A stretch of DNA of 64,000 nt from Phycisphaeraceae bacterium. Its GTDB lineage: Bacteria > Planctomycetota > Phycisphaerae > Phycisphaerales > SM1A02. The position numbers and the translations under genes were made by a program. The stretch lies in contig CP054178.1 in assembly GCA_015709595.1 (NCBI GenBank), positions 3,477,205-3,541,204 of the forward strand, written 5' to 3'. The notes beneath the pieces are model-generated. The model ran no database searches and was not told the DNA's origin. It worked only from the letters and a program-made list of their open reading frames with translations. Shown in pieces: positions 8,803 to 18,742 of the stretch. Position 1 is the first letter of the stretch; each line of letters begins with the position of its first letter.

Positions 8803-9869
8803 GAACCAGTCACCTCGTGCGGCCGCGCGGCCGGCAGGTTTGTCGATGCTGTCGCGGATCGAACCGCAGCCCCCTTGTACTCGATCAGCCGCATCCGTCG
8901 CCCGCGCAGCCGATTCCAGGCGAAGCCGACCATGCCCCTCAACTGGGCGAACTTGCCGAGCATCGTGAACGTGGCGTACAGCCGCGACTGAGCGGCCGTC
9001 CGGCCGCGCCGCCGCTGGCCGACGAAGATCCTCCACCACTGCAGCGGATACAGCGACAGCAACAGCAGTCCCCACCCCCCTGCTGGCCAGACCAACGCCG
9101 CCGTGGCCGCCGGAATGAACAGCGCCCACTTCAGGATCGACCGTACTTCGCGCACGTTATGGCGCTGGGGTGATCGGCCGTGCATCCAGGCGCCTTCGGC
9201 ATAGGCGTGCCCCGCCCGGACGGATCGTCGCCACCACTGCCCGAACCGCGTCATGGCGGCGTCGTGAAGAGTCATCTCCGCGTCCAGTCGCAGGATGCGC
9301 CACTCGGCCCGGCGCAGCCGCACGCACAACTCCGGCTCCTCGCCCGCGATCAGCGTCGAGTCATACCCTCCCACTTCATCAAACGCCCCGAGCCGCATCA
9401 TGGCGTCGCCGCCGCAGGAGCGGACCTCGCCGGGCGGGGTATCCCACTCCAGGTCGCACAGCCGGTTGTACTTCGATGCTTCAGGAAAGCGCTCGCGTCG
9501 GCGGCCGCACACCACCGCGACGCGCGGATCGGCTTCCAGGGCGGCCACGCCACGACCGATCCAGTTCTCGTCAACCTCGCAGTCGCCGTCGACAAACTGC
9601 ACGAAGTCCGGCTGCACGCCCATCGACCGCAGTTCCGCCACGCCCCGGTTTCGCGCCCGCGCGGCGGTGAACGGCTGCGACAGATCCAGCGTCACGGTCG
9701 AAACGCCCAGCGACTTCGCCGCCTGCACGCTGTCGTCGGTCGATCCGGAATCGACATACACGACATGCTCCACCCGCCCCACCAGCGAGCACAGGCACCG
9801 GATCAGCCGTTCACCCTCGTTGCGCCCGATGACCACGGCGCCGACCCGATGGGTAAACGCAACGGTCAT
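8799..9869 (-). CDS. Glycosyltransferase family 2 with C-terminal membrane segments
   Basis: 356 residues from ATG 9869 (ATGA overlap). GT2 signature VGAVVIGRNEGERLIRCL, VYVDSGSTDDSVQAA, and FVDGDCEVDENWI (metal-binding acidic motif), with AGEEPELCVRLRRA further on. Around residues 235-275 hydrophobic segments (FIPAATAALVWPAGGWGLLL and a following one) suggest membrane anchoring. Likely transfers one sugar onto the lipid-linked intermediate. Neighbours are a GT4 and a sulfotransferase in the same overlapping operon. Confidence 0.86.
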   Translation of the reverse strand: MTVAFTHRVGAVVIGRNEGERLIRCLCSLVGRVEHVVYVDSGSTDDSVQAAKSLGVSTVTLDLSQPFTAARARNRGVAELRSMGVQPDFVQFVDGDCEVDENWIGRGVAALEADPRVAVVCGRRRERFPEASKYNRLCDLEWDTPPGEVRSCGGDAMMRLGAFDEVGGYDSTLIAGEEPELCVRLRRAEWRILRLDAEMTLHDAAMTRFGQWWRRSVRAGHAYAEGAWMHGRSPQRHNVREVRSILKWALFIPAATAALVWPAGGWGLLLLSLYPLQWWRIFVGQRRRGRTAAQSRLYATFTMLGKFAQLRGMVGFAWNRLRGRRMRLIEYKGAAVRSATASTNLPAARPHEVTGS

Positions 9870-10768
9870 GCCGTCACCCGCTCCCTCACGAGATCGCGTC
9901 TGATCCATTCCGGTGATTCGCCGCGAACGACGTCGCTCCAGGTGGCGCATGTCAGCGTCCGCCCCAGCCAGTGCCCCAATTGCCGCAGCTCCTTGTCGTA
10001 TGCTCGCAGCAGTTGATCATGCACTGTCGGCGACAGGACGGGCTTCTCGCGCAACATCCAACGTCTCTTCAGTCGATCGCGCAGCGACCGGGGAACCAGC
10101 GCTCGCCTGGCCTGCTTGAGAAGCGGCAGGTCGAGGATCGCGTCGCGCAGCGGGCTGCGGCGCATCCGTTCCGATCCGGCGTTGCGCCGCCCCAGGTTCT
10201 CGTCCCACGTCACGACGGCTTGCAGCCCGATGAACCGCGCCACCCGTTCCAGTTCCCGCTGGGGATCGGCGGTGAGACGTTCGAAGAACACCGGCAGTAC
10301 GCGATCGGCGCCGAACTGCTCCAGATACGGAGCCAGTTGCATGGCATATCGGCCGTATTCGACAAGCGGAGGAAACGTCTCCACCGCCTCGTCGATCGAG
10401 CCGGAGACGTTCCGCATCGACCATTCATGAACATACTGCGAAATGAGCCGGTCGATCGGCTGCCGCATGACATAGATGAACCGCGCATGCGGCACGTGCC
10501 GGGCGATCCGATCGACTGCATGTGGGTGCGTGGGAAGTTTCGTGTAATGCGTGCTCGATTCGCCGCATACCGCGCCGCGCGGCGCATCATCGAACAGCTC
10601 CGTGTACCAGTCCATCCCGCGTGCGTAGACCTCGTCATCACTGAAGAAGCAGGGCTCCTTGGGCGTGGACATGAAGACGCCGGGCTGACGCGCCAGTTGG
10701 TCGTGAAGCGTGCTGGTGGCGCACTTCATGGCGCCGATGATGATGAAATCGGGCAGCCGCGCCGTCAT
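9866..10768 (-). CDS. Sulfotransferase (PAPS-dependent), copy 1
   Basis: 300 residues from ATG 10768 (ATGA overlap). 5'-phosphosulfate loop near the start, PDFIIIGAMKCATSTLHDQL, followed by STPKEPCFFSDDE; 3'-phosphate motif ARFIYVMRQPIDRLISQYVH with the Arg...Ser pair. This is the heparan-sulfate N/O-sulfotransferase-like (Sulfotransfer_1) pattern. It would transfer sulfate from PAPS to a sugar hydroxyl or amine. It is closely patterned on the IS-interrupted copy at 18077-19843 (both begin MTxRLPDF). One of five sulfotransferase genes in the operon. Confidence 0.9.
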   Translation of the reverse strand: MTARLPDFIIIGAMKCATSTLHDQLARQPGVFMSTPKEPCFFSDDEVYARGMDWYTELFDDAPRGAVCGESSTHYTKLPTHPHAVDRIARHVPHARFIYVMRQPIDRLISQYVHEWSMRNVSGSIDEAVETFPPLVEYGRYAMQLAPYLEQFGADRVLPVFFERLTADPQRELERVARFIGLQAVVTWDENLGRRNAGSERMRRSPLRDAILDLPLLKQARRALVPRSLRDRLKRRWMLREKPVLSPTVHDQLLRAYDKELRQLGHWLGRTLTCATWSDVVRGESPEWIRRDLVRERVTA

Positions 10769-11736
10769 GCGGCCCCTCCCTCGGAAGCCGCCGGCGAGGC
10801 CAGCGGCCTCCAGGCATGCCGCCAGATGGCCCGCAGCTGTCCCTGTGGAATGTGCGACCCGCGCCGCTCCAGAATCTCCCGGCAGCGCGACACGCAGCGC
10901 CCCAGCAGCCAGCACAGGTTCGCCAGCCACAGCCCCATCCGGCCGTAGAACTTGGCGAAGTATCGCGCCCGCGCCGCGTACCAGTACGCCGGCAGCGGCT
11001 TGCGCTCCGCCGCCAGCGACTTGACGGGCGACGAGCCGCCCCGCAGATGCACGATGCGCGCCTCCGGACAGTAGCGCACCTTCCATCCGGCGCTTCGGAC
11101 GCGCCTGGCGTAGTCGATGTCCTCGAAGTACATGAAGTACCCCTCATCCATCGGACCGACTTGTTCGATCACCGCCCGCGGGATCAGCACCGCCGCGAAA
11201 CTCACCCAGTCCACCTCCGGCGGCACCTGGGCCAGCGGCATCGCGGTGACGTGACGTCTCAGCAGCCGGTCAAAGGCGCCCGTTCCGGCCACTCGCAGAA
11301 ACTCGGTGAGCGGCGTCGGAAAGTTGAAGGCGCTGTTCTGTCGCTTGCCATCGGGCCACTCCAGCCCCGGCCCGATCAATCCCGCGTCGGGGTGCTCACG
11401 CATCTCGCGCACCAGCCGGTCGATGGCGCCGGAACGCACCAGGGTGTCGCTGTTGAGCAGCAGATACGCCTCGGCCTGGACGGCGTGCATCCCCACGTTA
11501 TTGCCCGCGGAGAACCCCCCATTGCGCGGGGATCGAACCACCCGAGCCCACGCCGACCACCCCCTGGCTCGAATGGCCTCCTCGATGCGATCCGCCGAAT
11601 CATCGCCCGAGGCGTTGTCCACCACGACAGCGGAGAACGACGCCCCGGCATCCCGCTCGGCAGCCAGTGATTGAAGGCAGTCGGTCACGTACGCCGGAGT
11701 GCGATAGTTGAGAATGACGATCGCCAGCGACATCAT
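10765..11736 (-). CDS. Glycosyltransferase family 2 (rhamnosyltransferase-like)
   Basis: 323 residues from ATG 11736 (ATGA overlap with the asparagine-synthetase-like gene). MSLAIVILNYRTPAYVTDCL, VVVDNASGDDSADRI, LLLNSDTLVRSGAIDRLV and PMDEGYFMYFEDIDYARRVR with IVHLRGGSS are the hallmarks of the WbbL/rhamnosyltransferase-like branch of GT2, in which the D-E-x-F-F/M motif precedes an E-D catalytic site. Cytoplasmic, acts on the lipid-linked oligosaccharide. Confidence 0.88.
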   Translation of the reverse strand: MMSLAIVILNYRTPAYVTDCLQSLAAERDAGASFSAVVVDNASGDDSADRIEEAIRARGWSAWARVVRSPRNGGFSAGNNVGMHAVQAEAYLLLNSDTLVRSGAIDRLVREMREHPDAGLIGPGLEWPDGKRQNSAFNFPTPLTEFLRVAGTGAFDRLLRRHVTAMPLAQVPPEVDWVSFAAVLIPRAVIEQVGPMDEGYFMYFEDIDYARRVRSAGWKVRYCPEARIVHLRGGSSPVKSLAAERKPLPAYWYAARARYFAKFYGRMGLWLANLCWLLGRCVSRCREILERRGSHIPQGQLRAIWRHAWRPLASPAASEGGAA

Positions 11737-13535
11737 GCGGCCCGAAGCACTTCCGACGAACCCGGCTGTTCAATCCCGGCCAGCCGGGCGTACTCGAAGA
11801 ACGAATACACCCTCAGAATGCCATCCGCCCGCACCGCGAGGCGATCCTGCTCAGCCGGCGACGTGAAACGCTCGAACACGGATCGATCGATCACGTCCCA
11901 CAGTCGTGAGGACGACGCATCCATGCATGTCTCTCGAATATGAGGCATCATCGCCGCGAACCATCCCTGCTGAGGCGATGTGCGGACCTTCTTCTTGCGC
12001 AGCCGATCCCAGTGCAGCAGGCGATTGGCGCGGGACGCGACGTCCTTGAGCGGCCTGTGCCACCACTTCGGCAACTGGCTGTACGGCACACGCCGAACCT
12101 CTGGAGCCACGATGTCCAGCATCCGCTCATGCACCCGGCTCAGGTACCGATCCCACAGCGACGCCTTGAACGACAGGCGCGTATATGACCGCGTGTAGTA
12201 CGGCAGCAGCATGTCGCGGACCGGGTACCCAGGCCGGATGGCCGAGGCGTCACGGGTTCGCTGACGTTCGTAGTGCGCTATACACTCCGCGATGTTGCGC
12301 AAATCCCAACCAGACTGGTGCAGTTCATCGACGGTGCGGCGCACGTACGACCGCGTCCAGTCGACCGCCTCTGACCGAACCAACCCGTCATAGGCGTCAA
12401 TAGCCCGCGAACCAAGCCATTGTCGGATACTGGAGATAGACAACCCCCCGGGCAGGAAGTCAACCACGTTGCCATATGGATATCGAGAGAGTTCACCTCC
12501 ATGTCCGCCGAGTACGATCGCTCTGGGGCCGTCCGCCTCATCCTGTGCGGCGGCGTTGCCGATCTGCCAAACGTTGACGTACCCGTCATTCTGAAGCAGC
12601 AACCGTCTCGACAGTTCACTCCAGCGTTCGACGACTTCCGTGGGACGCGGATGATGCACCCGGTGCCGCACCCCCAGCACGCGGGCGACATCGACCGCCA
12701 CACGCTCCTCCGCCGAGCCCTTCGCAGCCGCGGTGAAGAAATCGCACTCGACACCGGCCTTCGCCACCAGGGCCGCCAATACGCGGGAATCCCGCCCGCC
12801 CGTGATGGGGGCCCGCAGCGGACGCCCAGTGGAGGCGGCCGCGATGATCTGGGCCTGCATCGCGTCGCACACCGCGCCGATTTCGTCGCGCGTCACCCCG
12901 ACGGGACGCACCTTCGCCAGATCATCCATCCCGAAGAAACGCTCCTCACGAGGAGCGGGCTGGTCAGGCGACCATGACCACCGGTGTCCGCAGGGGATGA
13001 TGCGAATCCCTTCGATCAGCGAACGTCCGTGTCCCGTGCTGGCGAATGCCATGAGCAGCCGCACCCCGTCCAGGTTCCACCGGGGCGAGCCGAGAAGGCG
13101 CATCAGAACCAGGGCGTTATTGGCGACAATCCACGATGGCCCGACCTGGGCGGCGAAGGCCATCTTCATTCCCAGGGGATCGGTCACGACCTGTGTCTCG
13201 CCCGAATCCAACACAGCCCGGATGATGAAATGAACACCCTCGACGGGCGAACCCGCTGTTCCAAGCTCCTCATGCACCAGATCAGTCGGTCCGAGCGCTC
13301 GACCGCGTGCGAACGCAAGGCCATCCAGCGCCACCGCAACACCCTCGTGAACCTTGATCGAGCGGCTGACTGCTCCCCGCCCAGCCATACTCACGACAGC
13401 GACCTCCCGCCCGCGATGGAACACAAGTGTTGACTGGTCCAACTGGGGCCAGACATCGGCGCAGGATCGCGTGACGGATTCAACCCGCTGCAGCATCAGG
13501 TCGTTCGGGTGTGTGACTGTCAGGAGAATCTGCAT
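11733..13535 (-). CDS. Asparagine-synthetase-like amidotransferase, copy 1 (no N-terminal Cys)
   Basis: 600 residues, ATG 13535. The N-terminal ~190 residues resemble the class II glutaminase fold of AsnB (VAVALDGLAFARGRAL, VVTDPLGMKMAFAA) but the protein starts MQILLTVTH, so the Cys nucleophile normally at position 2 is missing. The synthetase half has the PP-loop as ITGGRDSRVLAALVAKAG near residue 243 (usually SGGxDS) and VLGGHGGELSRYPYG. Known relatives in O-antigen loci amidate uronic acids; others have no known substrate. Here the partner genes are glycosyltransferases and sulfotransferases, so an amide or acyl modification of the polysaccharide is possible. Function inferred only. Confidence 0.78.
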   Translation of the reverse strand: MQILLTVTHPNDLMLQRVESVTRSCADVWPQLDQSTLVFHRGREVAVVSMAGRGAVSRSIKVHEGVAVALDGLAFARGRALGPTDLVHEELGTAGSPVEGVHFIIRAVLDSGETQVVTDPLGMKMAFAAQVGPSWIVANNALVLMRLLGSPRWNLDGVRLLMAFASTGHGRSLIEGIRIIPCGHRWSWSPDQPAPREERFFGMDDLAKVRPVGVTRDEIGAVCDAMQAQIIAAASTGRPLRAPITGGRDSRVLAALVAKAGVECDFFTAAAKGSAEERVAVDVARVLGVRHRVHHPRPTEVVERWSELSRRLLLQNDGYVNVWQIGNAAAQDEADGPRAIVLGGHGGELSRYPYGNVVDFLPGGLSISSIRQWLGSRAIDAYDGLVRSEAVDWTRSYVRRTVDELHQSGWDLRNIAECIAHYERQRTRDASAIRPGYPVRDMLLPYYTRSYTRLSFKASLWDRYLSRVHERMLDIVAPEVRRVPYSQLPKWWHRPLKDVASRANRLLHWDRLRKKKVRTSPQQGWFAAMMPHIRETCMDASSSRLWDVIDRSVFERFTSPAEQDRLAVRADGILRVYSFFEYARLAGIEQPGSSEVLRAA

Positions 13536-13575
13536 GCTGAAACTCTGGGGCGACAGACCAGACGAGGTACGCCGT

Positions 13576-14565
13576 TCACTTCAGTTGCGCCTGCTTGATT
13601 GCGTTGATGCGCTCCACGCACGCCCGGTGCCATGACGCCGGACCCACTCGACTCGACACGGCATGAGCCAGCGTCAAGCCCACGCCGAACCGTCGAAGAC
13701 GGAACGTCGATCGTGACACCCGATCCTGGACGCGAAGCCCCATCCGGCGCATGACCCCGACAGTCAACGGCGGAAGCCCGCTCGACTCGTACCCTCGTCG
13801 CGTCAACAACTCGCCGATCCGGCTTTCGACCAGGCGAATCTGAAGCCGCGAAAGTTTTCGCTTCCACTGGTAGGCCAGAGTCGGGTCAGGGGGGTCATAA
13901 GTGGTGTGCTGGGGATACGAAAGCATGGCGGGGTCATACGCCGCTCCGAGAAATACGCAGATGCCCGACAGCACTCGCTCAGGATCGGCCAGCAGCTCCT
14001 CGTATCGAACTTCGCACCGTCGCTCCGGCGGCACAACCATGCACAGATGGTCCCAGAGCAACTCCGCTTCCATCCAATTGCGCACGCCCGTCCAGAAGTT
14101 CCCGGCCCAACCCATGGCGATCACGGAACGTGTGACGTCGCGCGGGTCGCGCACCAGATGGATGAACCGCGCCTCCGGCCAGATCCGCAGCACTCGGTCG
14201 AAGTGACGATGCACGGTGGCGCCGACAAAGGGCTTTCCCTCCCTGATGCGCCGCTGTTCCAGGAAGCTGCGCATGAGTCCCGCATAGTCCAGCGTCCGGT
14301 CGATGGTGAAACGCGTGGCGAGGAAGATGCGGTGAGTCGACAGCCACTGGCGATATCGCCCCAGGTCTGGAAGACCTCCATCCGATGAGATGAGATCGAC
14401 CGCGAACTCAAACTCGTTCTGCCACGCCAGCAGCGGATGGTGAGCAAGCATCAGCCGCAGCACCGTGGTGCCGGAACGCTCGGCGCCGACCAGGAAAGCG
14501 GTGTCATCCCGACGCGAGGGAATCATCACTGGCGGCGCATTCTCATGCCCAGGAGGCATCGTCAT
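13576..14565 (-). CDS. Sulfotransferase, copy 2
   Basis: 329 residues from ATG 14565 (ATG 14559 is two codons inside); the start lies 23 bp inside the preceding sulfotransferase gene. 5'-PSB motif AFLVGAERSGTTVLRLML, followed by WQNEFEFAVDL; 3'-PB region ARFIHLVRDPRDVTRSVIAM and an RYEELLADPERVL motif typical of the Sulfotransfer_3 type. PAPS-dependent transfer of sulfate to a glycan acceptor is the family reaction. Forty bases separate its stop from the start of the asparagine-synthetase-like gene downstream. Confidence 0.88.
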   Translation of the reverse strand: MTMPPGHENAPPVMIPSRRDDTAFLVGAERSGTTVLRLMLAHHPLLAWQNEFEFAVDLISSDGGLPDLGRYRQWLSTHRIFLATRFTIDRTLDYAGLMRSFLEQRRIREGKPFVGATVHRHFDRVLRIWPEARFIHLVRDPRDVTRSVIAMGWAGNFWTGVRNWMEAELLWDHLCMVVPPERRCEVRYEELLADPERVLSGICVFLGAAYDPAMLSYPQHTTYDPPDPTLAYQWKRKLSRLQIRLVESRIGELLTRRGYESSGLPPLTVGVMRRMGLRVQDRVSRSTFRLRRFGVGLTLAHAVSSRVGPASWHRACVERINAIKQAQLK

Positions 14566-15511
14566 ACCACTTTCCTGAGATCGGCTCCACCAGACGTCGA
14601 ATCTGACTGATCTGATCACAGGACAGCATGGACTTCCACGTGTCCACGGTTCCGACGCTCTCGCGCTGCCACCACGATCGCGATCGTCCTCCTCCATCAG
14701 ACCCCATGCAGTTCCGATTGACCCGGCGGCGAAGCGCATCCGTCATGGATATGCCGAGCTGACCGAAAAGATTCTCGAACGAAATCATCGCGTTCCTGGC
14801 GAAGTCCTCATGCCGGGGAAAGAACCACTCCGGATGTCTCATCTGATGATCGCACACCCCGAGGTAGATGGCCTTCCAGAGCACCGAGGCCTGAAGCAAC
14901 GGATCGCTCGACCCCTTCGCCTGAAGAATCTCCCCGCGGAGTGGTTCAAGGTATCGCTCCATCAGCCGCGACTGGCTCAGGAAGTTGTCGAAGTCGAACC
15001 GCCAGTCCTTGCGCACGATGCTGGCGACGAAGGCGGCGGGGTGACGAATCATCACGATGACGCTCATGCCGTACCGCGATGCCATCCACGGCGCGGAGAA
15101 CACCGAGAAGGGATCCTTCACCACGACTCGACTACCACGAACACGGGAGATCAGGGATCGGCGAAAATCCCCTGTCCAGGATCGGGCTCCTTGAATGGAT
15201 CGCAGCGACGGAAGCAGCGAGCCGCGAGCGGCGCGGCCGTGAATCACTCGATCAAGGCGGGCCGCCCACTCCGCACCGTTCGTTTCGTCAAGGTGCATGA
15301 ACCAGTACGGAACGCCGATTCGATGGAAGCGCACGCCGTCATCGATGTTCGGGTTCAGCGGTTCATGGCAATACGTCAGGCGCGGCGCGAGGGCCAGGGT
15401 CTTGCCAACCCACGTCGTCCCGCCGCGATGCGAACCGGTCACGAGGATCGGGCCGCCACGGGTTGGCGATACCCCGTGGCCACCGGAGCGGTCGCTCCGC
15501 GGCTCAGCCAT
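14543..15511 (-). CDS. Sulfotransferase, copy 3
   Basis: 322 residues, ATG 15511. N-terminal PILVTGSHRGGTTWVGKTLA is the 5'-phosphosulfate loop; VVVKDPFSVFSAPWMASRYG and VIVMIRHPAAFVASIVRKDW give the 3'-phosphate site. The rest diverges from the other copies, so it probably sulfates a different position or sugar. It follows the Wzy-like gene after a 47-bp gap and its 3' end overlaps the next sulfotransferase by 23 bp. Confidence 0.85.
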   Translation of the reverse strand: MAEPRSDRSGGHGVSPTRGGPILVTGSHRGGTTWVGKTLALAPRLTYCHEPLNPNIDDGVRFHRIGVPYWFMHLDETNGAEWAARLDRVIHGRAARGSLLPSLRSIQGARSWTGDFRRSLISRVRGSRVVVKDPFSVFSAPWMASRYGMSVIVMIRHPAAFVASIVRKDWRFDFDNFLSQSRLMERYLEPLRGEILQAKGSSDPLLQASVLWKAIYLGVCDHQMRHPEWFFPRHEDFARNAMISFENLFGQLGISMTDALRRRVNRNCMGSDGGGRSRSWWQRESVGTVDTWKSMLSCDQISQIRRLVEPISGKWYDDASWA

Positions 15512-15558
15512 CGATGCTTGACGTTGTTCCGTGTTCAGAGCTCAGTCCTCGGATCGGA

Positions 15559-16953
15559 TCAGGCGATCCGTTCAACCTTCGCGATGCGAGGTCGAACCGC
15601 CAAACCCAACGGTGATTCACCGGAAATCCGTGTCGCGACCGCCGCCGCCAGGTCGGAGCCCTTCCACCTGGAAGCCGCGGCCACCGCACCAAGCCCGACG
15701 ATGAAGATCGGACAGGGGAACCCGTTCATCAGGGAGTTGAGGGCGAAGAGCGTCACGATCACGGCGAGCGGCGCTGCCGGATGCATCACCACCTCGCGGG
15801 GGCGGGACAGTCCCATCAGCAGAAGCAGCGGCTGGAGCAGCATGGCGACATACAGCGAGACCACGCCCAACAGCCCGAACTTTCCGAAGTAGATGACCCA
15901 CATGCCGTCCACGGCCAGCAGGTCGCCATCGTCCGCATGGGCGCGGCCGCCGTCGTGACCTCCCCATCCGAACAGGGGCCGCTGGCGCGCCCGTTCCAGC
16001 ACCGCCTCCTCGCCGTCCAGGCGCCCCTGGAGCGAAACCGCCCGCGCCGGGTCAATCGCTTCCGAGATTTGAAGCAACTCCTCGCCATGCCACGCATCCG
16101 AGATGCGCGCCGAAATGTAGAGCGGCGTGAGCAGAACCAGCGCCACCAGCACCATGCGGCCCGCCGGATGAGCCCGGGCGGCCAGCAACCCGGCCACGCC
16201 CAGAGCCAACAGCGCGAGCGAGCCAAGCGAACGGCACATGATCGTGACCACGAGCAATCCCAGCGCCGCCCACTTGATGGGCATGTTGAACACGCGCTTC
16301 ACGTCGCCAGCCAGCCACAGCCACAGACCGGTCAGCGAGGCGGCGGTCATCCACATCCCCAGTTCGATGCCGTGCTTCATGAACACAACAGGGCGGTAGC
16401 CCCCAAGCCGCTGCGTCATGTGGAACTTGCTCGCGTGCTCGCCATACACCCAGCGGTTGAGCTGGGGGCTCATGCGAATCTCCCACAGACAGGGCAGAAT
16501 GTAGACCAACCCCCCCACGAACAGACCGATCGCCAGCACGCGGGCGGAAGCCGGGTCGGCGAATGCCGTTCGGCCGATCAGGTACGGAAACCCCCACAGA
16601 GTCAACTGACCGTAGATGGATGAAAGCCCGTCGTAGACCCCCAATCCGTTGTAGATTGAACTGAAGAACGGCGCCACGCACCACACCACCATGGGTAGGT
16701 CGAACCATCGAGGGCGATACGACAGCAGTACGTTGGGTCGAAACACGATCATCGACAGCAACACCGCGATCGTGACCGCCGCGTGCTTGGTGTAGGGCGG
16801 CAACCCCGGCAGGTTATAACCGCCGATCGGCGGCAGCAGCAGCCAACCCGCCAGGTACGCCGCAATGATCCCGGCGGGCCCCCGCACGCAGGCGACGATG
16901 AGCATCGCTACGGGGATGATGCCGAAGAGCGCAATGGTGATCGTGGCGCTCAC
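15559..16953 (-). CDS. O-antigen polymerase/ligase-like membrane protein (Wzy-like)
   Basis: 464 residues from GTG 16953 (GTGA overlap with the GT4 stop). About ten to twelve hydrophobic helices, beginning with ITIALFGIIPVAMLIVACV, plus a large hydrophilic loop between residues ~270 and 340 containing SLQGRLDGEEAVLERARQRP then LFGWGG. A G-R-x(n)-W/F-G loop before a final helix set is typical of the Wzy_C/O-antigen ligase superfamily. Expected to polymerise the flipped repeat units at the periplasmic face, partnering the Wzx-like protein at 22639-24093. Confidence 0.8.
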   Translation of the reverse strand: MSATITIALFGIIPVAMLIVACVRGPAGIIAAYLAGWLLLPPIGGYNLPGLPPYTKHAAVTIAVLLSMIVFRPNVLLSYRPRWFDLPMVVWCVAPFFSSIYNGLGVYDGLSSIYGQLTLWGFPYLIGRTAFADPASARVLAIGLFVGGLVYILPCLWEIRMSPQLNRWVYGEHASKFHMTQRLGGYRPVVFMKHGIELGMWMTAASLTGLWLWLAGDVKRVFNMPIKWAALGLLVVTIMCRSLGSLALLALGVAGLLAARAHPAGRMVLVALVLLTPLYISARISDAWHGEELLQISEAIDPARAVSLQGRLDGEEAVLERARQRPLFGWGGHDGGRAHADDGDLLAVDGMWVIYFGKFGLLGVVSLYVAMLLQPLLLLMGLSRPREVVMHPAAPLAVIVTLFALNSLMNGFPCPIFIVGLGAVAAASRWKGSDLAAAVATRISGESPLGLAVRPRIAKVERIA

Positions 16954-18080
16954 GCGTGGTCCTTCATCCCATCAGCCAGATGGCCTACTTGACGGAGCAG
17001 CGCCGTCTCCAGAATCTCCGCCGAGCGGTCCCAGTCGAAACGCAGCGACATTTCGTAACTGGCCTGGCTCATGTCGCGCCACGCCTGATCAGACAAGGCC
17101 AGGATGCGCCCGATCGCCTCGGCCATGGCTTCGGGATCCTCCACCGGAACCAGATGACCATTCCACCCTTCTTCCACGAAGTCCTCCGGCCCGCCGCAGC
17201 GCGTCACCACCAGCGGGCAGCGACAGGCGGCCGCCTCAATGCCCGGCATGCCGAACCCCTCGGAGACCGAGGGGACAACCCAGCAGTCGGCCATGGCGTA
17301 CAGACGTGGGATCTCCCGCTGCGAAGGCCGGCGATGCAACTCGTAGTTGGCTGGAGGCCGATGATGCCTCGCCACCGACTCGCGCCCGAAACTGCTGACC
17401 CGGATCGACGGATCGCGCCGCTGGAGGATGCGGATGGCCTCGAACGCCGTCACCGCACCCTTCCATGCCTGCCGCCCATACAGCATTCCCACCGTGGGAA
17501 CGCGCCCCTTGGTTCGCTCCGGCGCATGAAACTGCGATCGATCGACCCCGTTCGGCACGAGCACGGCGTGCGGATCGCCGAACTCCTCGGCCATCAGCCG
17601 CTGCAGCCATCGGGCGATGACGAACTTGGGCCCCGGCAGGCGATAGGTCGCCTTGACGCGCTCCGCGTCCCCGCCATGCACTTCGTAATGGCGGATGCAG
17701 TAGGCCTTGACGCCCTTGGCCGCGGACCACGGCTCGATCCATTCACGGGTTCGCCACCACGTGGCGATCGTCACGTCCGCGTCGGGAACATCCGCCTCAG
17801 TGACGATGTCACCGTCAATGACTCGGATCGCCGCCGTCGATCGCTCGAGGTGATGACGGGACGACTGGTTCGAGCCGGTCACGCCGCGGAGCATCTGCTC
17901 GCCCATGCGGCGCAGACGATACCCCAGGGCGTACCGCTGGCGTTCCTTGCGGGTGGGGTGGATCAACGTCACCTCATGCCCACGGCGCACCATGGCCTCC
18001 GCCAGCAGGCGATTCGACTTGACGCCGCCCGACAGGTTCGGACGTGGGAAAACCCAGTTGATCCTCAGCGACCGGTTCAT
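16950..18080 (-). CDS. Glycosyltransferase family 4
   Basis: 376 residues from ATG 18080 (ATGA overlap with the stop of the interrupted sulfotransferase). GT-B: SLRINWVFPRPNLSGGVKSN at the N-terminus, VTLIHPTRKERQRYA, VPNGVDRSQFH, GMLYGRQAWKGAVTAFEAI, and VSEGFGMPGIEAAACRCPLV as the E-x7-E nucleotide-sugar site. Retaining glycosyltransferase for the repeat unit. It lies directly downstream of the IS insertion, so its expression may be reduced by polarity. Confidence 0.87.
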   Translation of the reverse strand: MNRSLRINWVFPRPNLSGGVKSNRLLAEAMVRRGHEVTLIHPTRKERQRYALGYRLRRMGEQMLRGVTGSNQSSRHHLERSTAAIRVIDGDIVTEADVPDADVTIATWWRTREWIEPWSAAKGVKAYCIRHYEVHGGDAERVKATYRLPGPKFVIARWLQRLMAEEFGDPHAVLVPNGVDRSQFHAPERTKGRVPTVGMLYGRQAWKGAVTAFEAIRILQRRDPSIRVSSFGRESVARHHRPPANYELHRRPSQREIPRLYAMADCWVVPSVSEGFGMPGIEAAACRCPLVVTRCGGPEDFVEEGWNGHLVPVEDPEAMAEAIGRILALSDQAWRDMSQASYEMSLRFDWDRSAEILETALLRQVGHLADGMKDHA

Positions 18081-18672
18081 GTCGACTTTGCCCAGGGAAG
18101 CTCCCGTCCGAGCCACGCCGATAATCTCAAATCATCCTCGTAGAAGAGTTCGCGCAACAGCCCCGCCGCCGATTCTGGAAGGCGCGTGTCCCCAGCCCGG
18201 AGGTTCCGCCTGCACGATGATCGAGCCACCCGCCCGATCACCCTCAGCATGGGGTTGGGCGAGCGTGTCATGGTGGCGATCCGCCGCGTCAACGAATACA
18301 TCGCCACCGACCGCGGCATCACCATCGCGTTACTCTTGGGCGGCGCCTCACGAGTTGCTTCCGCATCGGTCGGCACTCCGAGGTGCCGCCATACACCCTC
18401 CAGTACTCGCGCCGGTTCCTTCACCAACTCTTCGAGGAACAGCACATGCAGCGACTCGCGCCCGAATGCTTCCTCGAATCGTCCCAGGTGCTCGGCATAG
18501 CGACTCCATCCGATGTACGCCCGCACCCAGTCCGATTCTTCCGCCCTTTCAGCACGAATCGCCCGCTCGAACGACCTTGACTCCCGTCCCTGTCGCACCC
18601 GTAGACCGTAATGCGACCAGGCGCGCTTCACCGGATCCCGCAGGATGACCAGCAGTCTGACCCTTGGCATAA

Positions 18673-18689
18673 GAGACTGTTTCAGAACA
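18673..18689. repeat. Left terminal inverted repeat of the IS
   Basis: Begins GAGACTGTTTCAGAAC; 17 bp are the exact reverse complement of 19556-19572. Immediately preceded by the target copy TAA. Confidence 0.93.
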
Positions 18690-18742
18690 TGAGTCTCGAC
18701 CGATGAAGAGCGTCGTCAGCACAAGTGCAGGGAGGCACGATC